NCBI GenBank assembly: GCA_934047225.1
Contig: OW204011.1
Location: 14,954,339-15,018,338, forward strand
Direction of reading: 5' to 3'
Origin: Ypsolopha sequella
Lineage: Eukaryota; Arthropoda; Insecta; Lepidoptera; Ypsolophidae
DNA length: 64,000 bases
Position numbers and translations under genes: made by a program. The notes below the pieces were generated by a model. That model had not been told where the DNA came from and did no database searches. It saw only the letters and a list, made by a program, of their open reading frames with translations. Of the stretch, positions 58,244-64,000 are shown piece by piece (positions within the stretch are counted from its first letter, which is position 1; each line of letters begins with the position of its first letter).

Positions 58244-60202
58244 GTATTATTTTAATGCACAATTGGCTTACACTTGCCCACTACCGCGCCTGATTGAAAG
58301 CTTTAAAGGATTTGTGACAGTTAGTTGGGTCTTAGTCTAACTGTCCAGAAAGCTCCAGGCGTATTTGCTGTAATCAAAGGTTGTACAGTTCGTGGCAGTA
58401 AATAGTTCACATCGTATCATAGTGTCATCTCTGTCGCACAAAGCACTAACAGTCCGGTGACAGAGACAACACTCTACAAAGCCGAAAATAGCCGATGTCC
58501 ATAACTTTCTGCCGTGACCTATATCTCAGGTTACGTCACTCGGGGAGACTCTTTCCACGCACCCCTAAAGGAAACAATTCTATTATTTCTATCTTACAGG
58601 TGGAGCTGCCCCTAAAGAGCCGGAACGATTGTCAGAACGCCCTTCGGAGGACCAGGCTGGGTTCGTACTTCCAGCTGCATCCATCCCTGACCTGCGCAGG
58701 GGGAGAGGAGGGCAAGGACACCTGTGGAGGGGACGGAGGATCACCCCTTGTCTGCTTTATTGGGGTGAGACTATAACTGTCACGAAAAATAAGAAAAAGA
58801 ACACTCGTCATGACATTGTTAATTCAGTATTACTGCCTGAGACCAATCAGAAGCTAGGACGAGAAAAAGGGTGTGCTTTAAAATAAGGGCGGTTGTCGTC
58901 GGTTCTCTAGCGATGTTATAATAAATTGGGCCAATCACAACGCAGAATTGCGGTGTTATGATATAAACTGCTTGTTTTTACTTGTAGTATGAAAGTAAAT
59001 AAAATATTTATAAGGCTCTTATTGATCCAAGGCTTTAGGAAATTATTAGATCCAGCGAAATGGATATTATCATATACGAAATAGATGTTACAGCTAACCA
59101 GCTAAGACTCACTTTGATTTATGCGGGAAAAACTCGACGTTTTGCGGATACATTCAAATTCAAATTTCATTTTTTATTTTGGGACCACAGCAGCTTATGA
59201 TTAAGTTAACAATACAAGAATAAATAAAAAAATACAGTAAATGAAGCCAATAATCGTTGTCCACTAGTTATACAATGAATACATTCCTAGTACAGAATTG
59301 CTAAATATCAAAGTAACAATTAAAGTTATTATTATTATTAAATTTACAATATTATTATTATTATGTAGGTAGACTTTTCAGTCACGAGCCCATTGGGACG
59401 CGGTCATTTGAAAGGCATTCATGGGACCGAAGCCAACATTCAAGAGGCCCTTAGTACCATTTAATCTAAATGGAGGCCTCCCTCTCAATCACTAATGGAC
59501 AGTTGGAAAGTCCCCCACAGTTGCCAACTTATTGCCAGGAAGGAAGCGACTTGGAGTGGGCTATGAGGATGGCTATAGAGTAACAGGGCTATGGAGTGAG
59601 ATAACGGACATCTGCCTCGAAAATCTCTCACAAATTAAATTATGGCAGATACTGACTTGCTGCTTGATAACTATCCAGCAGGATAGCCGTTGTGGGCCTA
59701 TCTAGGTACCATGGGGCGGACAAGGGGCAACTCAATGTAATTATTATTATTATGATTAAGATTTAAAATATGACATAGAATTTAATAAACCAATTTTAGG
59801 TACATAATAAGTGTATGTTGAGCATGCAAGTTTACGAGGGTGTGTTTGAATGAGTGTGTGAGTGACACTGATAAAGGCCACTCTTACATTGACCGAAACG
59901 TCAATTTTTTCTCGCATAAATCAAAGTAAATCTTAGCTGTATTTTGTTATGATGGACACTATCCCTAGTTTAATGAATATTATCAATTGAAAATCTTTAC
60001 TTACTAATTGTTTTTTAACATTACTCTGGTATTCCAGGAGCCCAAAGACCTGCGCTACGCGGTCTACGGCCTGGTGGCGTTCGGTATCGGGTGCGGTGAA
60101 GGTGGCATTCCTGGTGTCTACGTCAATGTTCCCATGTTTTACTCCTGGGTCGACGAGCAGCTGAAGGCTGAGGGCATCACGACGGACACTTACAAGTTTT
60201 AG
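58065..60202 (+). CDS. SPH 3' module, copy B (exons 7'-9')
   Basis: Three exons (58065-58243, 58600-58764, 60038-60202) encode the last 168 full codons of the SPH with the same lengths, phases and splice signals as copy A, plus their own poly(A) signal. Against copy A there are 12 base differences: 10 silent and 2 replacement (Glu310 to Asp, Ile433 to Val). The Gly at the catalytic Ser position is retained. No exons 1-6, start codon or promoter for it are visible upstream, so alone it is a partial gene. Because exon 6 (31417) ends in the right phase, it could serve as an alternative 3' end of the upstream gene. A collapsed or duplicated haplotype in the assembly is the main artefact to exclude. 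Confidence 0.8.
58600..58764 (+). CDS. SPH exon 8' (copy B)
   Basis: 165 bases, acceptor 'tatcttacag', donor ggg|gtgaga. Four differences from exon 8, all silent. Confidence 0.85.
59099..59942. mobile_element. Inverted-terminal-repeat DNA element in intron 8', uninterrupted
   Basis: Same element as in copy A intron 8, with 'gattaagttaac' and (att)n internal sequence. Its intact TTAA site near 59460 is the empty site for the 37267-41643 insertion. Confidence 0.72.
60038..60202 (+). CDS. SPH exon 9' (copy B)
   Basis: 165 bases ending in TAG 60200-60202. Two differences from exon 9, one replacement (Val in 'YSWVDEQ'). Confidence 0.87.
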   Translation, partial: EPKDLRYAVYGLVAFGIGCGEGGIPGVYVNVPMFYSWVDEQLKAEGITTDTYKF

Positions 60203-60253
60203 TTTTATTGTGGCTGTGAGACGAGAAACGTGAGATATAAGTCTGGCTACCGA

Positions 60254-60259
60254 AATAAA
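60254..60259 (+). terminator. Poly(A) signal of SPH copy B
   Basis: AATAAA 52 bases after the stop, as in copy A. Confidence 0.72.
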
Positions 60260-60849
60260 ACAGTTTTTTTTTAAACTGGCAACCCAATTTTATTTATTGT
60301 AACACAAGAAATAGTTATTGCAACACAAGAAATTGTTATTGTAACACAAGAAATTATTACCCGTAACCACTTAGCATTTCTGCAAAGATGTTGTGTGACT
60401 CCCCCTTAAAGTGTGAAATTAAAATTCTTTCACAAAACGTCAAAACTAGGCGACGATGATCGGAGCGAGGAGGAGCGTGTTAGCCGTTTTAACAAGTAAA
60501 TAAATTTGGGGAGCTAAGCAAAGCAGAGCGAGGCGACTTTCCTAATTTTAACAAAAGTACAATATGCCTAGGCAGATTATGACATGCCCACTGCCGTCTT
60601 TTTGTCATGATAGAATGATTAAATTGACATGAGTACACTATCGGGAGCGGGGGCGTAGCGTCTACGGATGAAATTAATCTGATCCGTTTATTATCTGCGT
60701 GTACTACAACCAGTTTTTTTTTATATACCACCTTTTTTCTGTTCCATATTTTGATACCCTTAATTAAGATGAGCTGGTAATGACAAAATGTTAAAATATT
60801 ACTATCCTATTGTGAAGTTTAGTGGCGAGTGATCAATAATAATATTAAG

Positions 60850-61500
60850 TTCATGGTGAAATTTAATCAACCGCCCGAATCCCTATAGAAGGTTCAGTTG
60901 GTTATAGAGACTACATATGTGAAGTTTCAGGTGCATCAGATAAAGTAATGGTAGGTCACGTAATATCTAAAAACGGTGAATAAAATGTCGATTAAGTTGT
61001 GTGGGTGGACAGGAAAACGTGTGTGTATATAAATAAACAATAATTGTCCACTCTCGATGGAATTCGTGCGGATCTCTGCAGGTGACGGCAGAATAACAGC
61101 GTCGCAGATTTCAGTTTGTGGCATTATGCTGATTTGGAGCCTTTTTCTCTTTGCCGCGACACACATACCACTAGGATAAATTTAACTTTCTTTTCGTGTT
61201 TTAACTTTTTTTTTATTTAAGTTCTTATTTAAGCTCTACTTTGTTTTTGTATGTATGTGTCGTGTTTTTGAGAAATAAATGTTACATATATCTATCTATC
61301 TATCTATATCTTTGGATTCAACGTGTAAAATCCACCCACACAACTGAATCGAAAGTTTACTCACATGTAAATACGTTTCTCGATGTCTCGTGACCTATTA
61401 TTATCTGATCCATCTGAAACTTTACAAGTGTTGTGTCTATCACCCACTGAACCTCCCATAGAAATTCGGGCGGTTCATTAAATTTCGCCTTTTATAATAC
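60850..61500. mobile_element. Inverted-repeat element downstream of SPH (copy B)
   Basis: Duplicate of 43030-43682, with the same arms and (tatc)n core. Confidence 0.6.
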
Positions 61501-61726
61501 GAAGTATTTTCTGAAAAGGGTGTGATGAGTGCCAAATAAAGTTTTGTCATGTTTTGCTGTAAAACGATTGTTTTTATTTTTATAAACTTTTCAGATTACC
61601 CACGTTATCGGGGTCTTTTATAGATAGGTTAATTGAGAAATAAGTGGATACGCTAGGTTCCATAACCGTGTAACTGTATACCATTCATAAGCAAGGAAAA
61701 AAAATGCAAAAAACAAATTAGTTTAA

Positions 61727-61854
61727 GGGGAACGAAAATACAAACAGAAATAAAATGTCAGCTTTCGGATGATTTTGTTGCAATAATTAGGTTACGTATA
61801 GCCATAAAAAAAATACATGTTTTTGGTTGAACTTTAAGGTATTCATTTTCCACA
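61727..61854 (+). repeat. Start of a second copy of A-only insertion 3
   Basis: Near-identical to 37268-37395 and likewise preceded by TTAA. It is cut off at 'ttccaca' by the BEL/Pao LTR. Confidence 0.78.
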
Positions 61855-62123
61855 TGTTAACGCCTTGCATGTGTGCGTACATGACCTACACACATGCACA
61901 CGGCGAGATAACGGGTTCCCAGCTCGGCGGCGACGCTGCCGCCATTGCCGGCTGTTACTTCGTTCACTTCACCTTCGCATACGGTACCTGGTGCACACGC
62001 ACGACACAATCCTTTGTAATATCATTTTGTAATATCAATAAATTAGTAAACATCGAAGGAGTTCTTCTTTACCACCGCATTCCACGACCGAGTCTCCACA
62101 TCATAAACGCCCAGTTCTTAACA
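61855..62123 (+). repeat. BEL/Pao 5' LTR
   Basis: Begins tgttaa and ends ttaaca, a 6 bp terminal inverted repeat. Contains AATAAA at 62037-62042. At 269 bp it is within the usual LTR range. The 3' LTR lies outside the window, so the right edge rests on the inverted end and the primer site. Confidence 0.68.
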
Positions 62124-62124
62124 T

Positions 62125-62143
62125 TGGTACTTCGAGTCGAACA
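62125..62143 (+). other. Primer-binding site
   Basis: Starts TGG one base after the LTR. Its reverse complement reads as a tRNA 3' end with a TTCGA loop motif and terminal CCA. The particular tRNA is not assigned. Confidence 0.6.
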
Positions 62144-63111
62144 TTGGCCTCCAGAGCTGGCGAAACAAGAACAAAGGAAACGCGACGTGGTGACATCGAG
62201 CCGCCATTACGTGGAACATTGCCGAGAAGATTATTTTCTACGAATTTGTGTTCAAACATTAAACACCGTACATAGTGAAGCAACTTGAAGAAATCATTAC
62301 TTCATAACATTATAAAGGATTGCAGTGAGCTATTGGAGAATCACACATAGTTCAAAGGGTATTCTACTAGAAGACCTGGAGGGTATCGTTATTGTGAGTT
62401 CGTTCCAATTTTACCTTTATTACCTATCATTTATTCATTACTCATCCATGAGTAAAAATCAGCAATAATCTGATTACCTATACATTGCCATTATCTTTGT
62501 GGTTAAAACATACATAAGTCGCACTTTATAAGCGAAATACAAACATTATTGCTAATTCTTGTAACCTACTTGCAAGTTACAATAAAAAACATTAAAACCC
62601 ATTTATTTCATTATAGGCTTATTGCCTTAGAATTGCCAAATTACCGTTAAGCTAAATTCATTATAGCTACATACCTACTCGGGTATTTATCTTCAAAATC
62701 TATAATTTCAGAGATTCTTGGGTGATAGTTTCAGCGGTCTGTGTGTGAACTGTGTTTATGTTGTGTTAATCGTAGCAATTGTTTTACATAAATTCCAGCT
62801 AACTGCTTTGTTACTACGTGTCGCTGCGCCCGCTTGCCACGCACGCAGCCGCTGCTTGCCGCCGCGACCATCTACCTCAAACCGGTTTTGCATACACGGC
62901 TTGCGGAACGCTTTTGAATGCGCACGGCTTTTATCGACATTACTGCACGCTCACTTCGCTTCATTGTTTAAAATTTAAGTATCTTTCTTATTTTTCTTCT
63001 TAAAAGTTTTTATTTCTGTATAATCGTGTCATTCTATTACATAGCAGTTTACACTACAGTAACACGCCGCGCAATAAGTGAGTACCTATTGTTACTGGCT
63101 GTACTAACATA

Positions 63112-64000
63112 ATGGACATAAAAACATTGATTAAAAAGCGAGCTTCCTTTAAAAGTAAAGTAACTCAATTCAGAAGTTACTTAGAACCAATAGAATCATG
63201 TCAAAGGTTAAACGGACTTCAAATCAACGAACTTACTATTCGGTTATCTAAAATCGATGAACTTTACACCGATTATGATACGGTACAGTCTGAAATAGAA
63301 AATCTGTGTGAAATTCCAGATGAGCAGTTCGCAGAGCGCGAAACGTTCGAGACCGTGTACTTCAAGGCCGTCGCCGTCGCCCGAGAGTTGTTGGCGCGGC
63401 ACGAGCAATCCGTTGCCAGCGACGACGGCTCCGGATCGGTCACAGGTTCTTGTACTGCACATGGAGGTACCAAAAATATTAAACTTCCTACCATACACTT
63501 GCCTTCCTTTTCGGGCAAATATCATGACTGGTTAGAATTCCGTGACACATTTAACTCGCTCATACACTTAGACACGTCTATACCTAAAATCAATAAATTT
63601 CATTACTTGCGTGCTGCTTTGAAAGATAGTGCAGCTTTGATCATACGCTCGCTTGACTTTTCAGCTGAAAATTACGATGTAGCTTGGGAACTTCTTTGCG
63701 ACCGCTACAATAATAAAAGGCTACTCGTTAACAATCATATTCATGCGATTTTTAACATTGAAATAATAGCTAAAGAATGTTCTACTGCATTAAGAAATAT
63801 TATCGATACTTTAAATCGAAATCTTAGAGCTTTAAAGACGCTTAAATTACCCACGGAGCACTGGGATGTACTTATTATACATATCATTTCAACGAAGCTA
63901 GATTCCGTTACAAGTCGTGAGTGGGAAACTTACCGTAATACCCTGAAAGACCTACCTACACTCGACAACCTTATCGAATTCTTAAAGAACCGGTCTGATT
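63112..64000 (+). CDS. BEL/Pao gag (partial, runs off window)
   Basis: The ATG at 63112 (context 'aacataatgg') opens a frame without stops to the window end, 296 codons. It begins 'MDIKTLIKKRASFKSK', passes through a Glu-rich helical segment, and from about residue 125 shows the DUF1759 gag domain: 'LPTIHLPSFSGKYHDW', 'EFRDTFNSLIH', 'KFHYLRAALKDSA', then 'AWELLCDRYNNKRLLVN'. That domain is diagnostic for BEL/Pao elements. It should continue into zinc knuckles, protease and RT downstream. The frame is intact as far as seen. Confidence 0.9.
   Translation, partial: MDIKTLIKKRASFKSKVTQFRSYLEPIESCQRLNGLQINELTIRLSKIDELYTDYDTVQSEIENLCEIPDEQFAERETFETVYFKAVAVARELLARHEQSVASDDGSGSVTGSCTAHGGTKNIKLPTIHLPSFSGKYHDWLEFRDTFNSLIHLDTSIPKINKFHYLRAALKDSAALIIRSLDFSAENYDVAWELLCDRYNNKRLLVNNHIHAIFNIEIIAKECSTALRNIIDTLNRNLRALKTLKLPTEHWDVLIIHIISTKLDSVTSREWETYRNTLKDLPTLDNLIEFLKNRSD

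Larger units (their letters stand above)
57798..61699. repeat. Segmental duplication, copy B
   Basis: Direct repeat of 34243-43879 without the three A-only insertions. Its left flank is the noncoding spacer; its right flank leads within 30 bp to a TTAA and a copy of the A-only insertion 3 sequence. Confidence 0.88.
61855..64000 (+). mobile_element. BEL/Pao LTR retrotransposon, 5' part (continues beyond window)
   Basis: Order: 5' LTR (61855-62123), primer-binding site, leader of about 1 kb, gag from 63112. The left boundary is confirmed because homology with 37268-37395 stops exactly at the TGTTAA end. The leader may hold an intron (donor gtgagt near 62396, acceptor ttcag near 62711); this is weak. 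Confidence 0.85.

Noticed and set aside
61855..63064. A 1.2 kb LTR ending at 'cagtaaca'
   Set aside because: A 269 bp LTR ending ttaaca at 62123 gives a better terminal inverted repeat, contains AATAAA, and is followed at once by a tRNA-like primer site.
63244..63525. Minus-strand frames near the right edge
   Set aside because: Antisense shadows of the BEL/Pao gag frame.
1..64000. CRISPR arrays, phage or bacterial operons
   Set aside because: No spaced short repeats of that type and no compact prokaryotic genes; the sequence is an intron-bearing animal locus.

Overview
This is animal (eukaryotic) nuclear DNA, almost certainly from a moth or butterfly. The evidence is the AT-rich sequence, GT/AG introns, AATAAA poly(A) signals, many palindromic miniature transposons, and scattered copies of the lepidopteran repeat ending in the 'cacttggccggttttt' motif. 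There is no operon structure, no CRISPR array and no bacterial-type gene.

One host gene can be read. It is a + strand clip-domain serine protease homologue (SPH) that I rebuild as nine coding segments between about 18.65 and 42.38 kb (449 residues). Introns carry most of the length and are filled with transposons. It has a signal peptide, a six-cysteine clip domain and an S1-type domain that has lost the catalytic Asp and Ser, so it should be an inactive cofactor of the kind used in insect melanization. Its last three exons and their poly(A) site are duplicated at 57.8-61.7 kb. The 12 exon differences between the copies are 10 silent and 2 replacement. The second copy has no visible 5' exons, so it may be an alternative 3' end, a partial duplicate gene, or an assembly artefact.

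Layout: 0-2.1 kb, palindromic MITEs. 2.1-6.9 kb, a nearly complete DIRS-type tyrosine-recombinase retrotransposon (spliced gag, RT-RNase H, recombinase, inverted termini, internal complementary region). 7-18 kb, MITEs, a SINE and dispersed repeats, no gene. 18.6-42.4 kb, the SPH gene; its introns hold a CR1/jockey-like LINE (20.4-22.6 kb), hAT- and piggyBac-like MITEs, and a degenerate RTE-like LINE split by a second, reverse-strand LINE. 43.9-57.8 kb, a 14 kb spacer with few recognisable transposons, a promoter-like start near 45.0 kb, tandem repeats and local G-over-C strand bias; it may be a long noncoding transcription unit. 57.8-61.7 kb, the duplicated SPH 3' module. 61.86-64.0 kb, the 5' LTR, primer-binding site and gag start of a BEL/Pao retrotransposon that runs off the window.

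Comparing the two SPH modules gives natural 'empty sites': copy A (34.2-43.9 kb) carries three insertions that copy B lacks, one flanked by TTAA. The BEL/Pao insertion point can likewise be read by comparing 61.85 kb with 37.39 kb.
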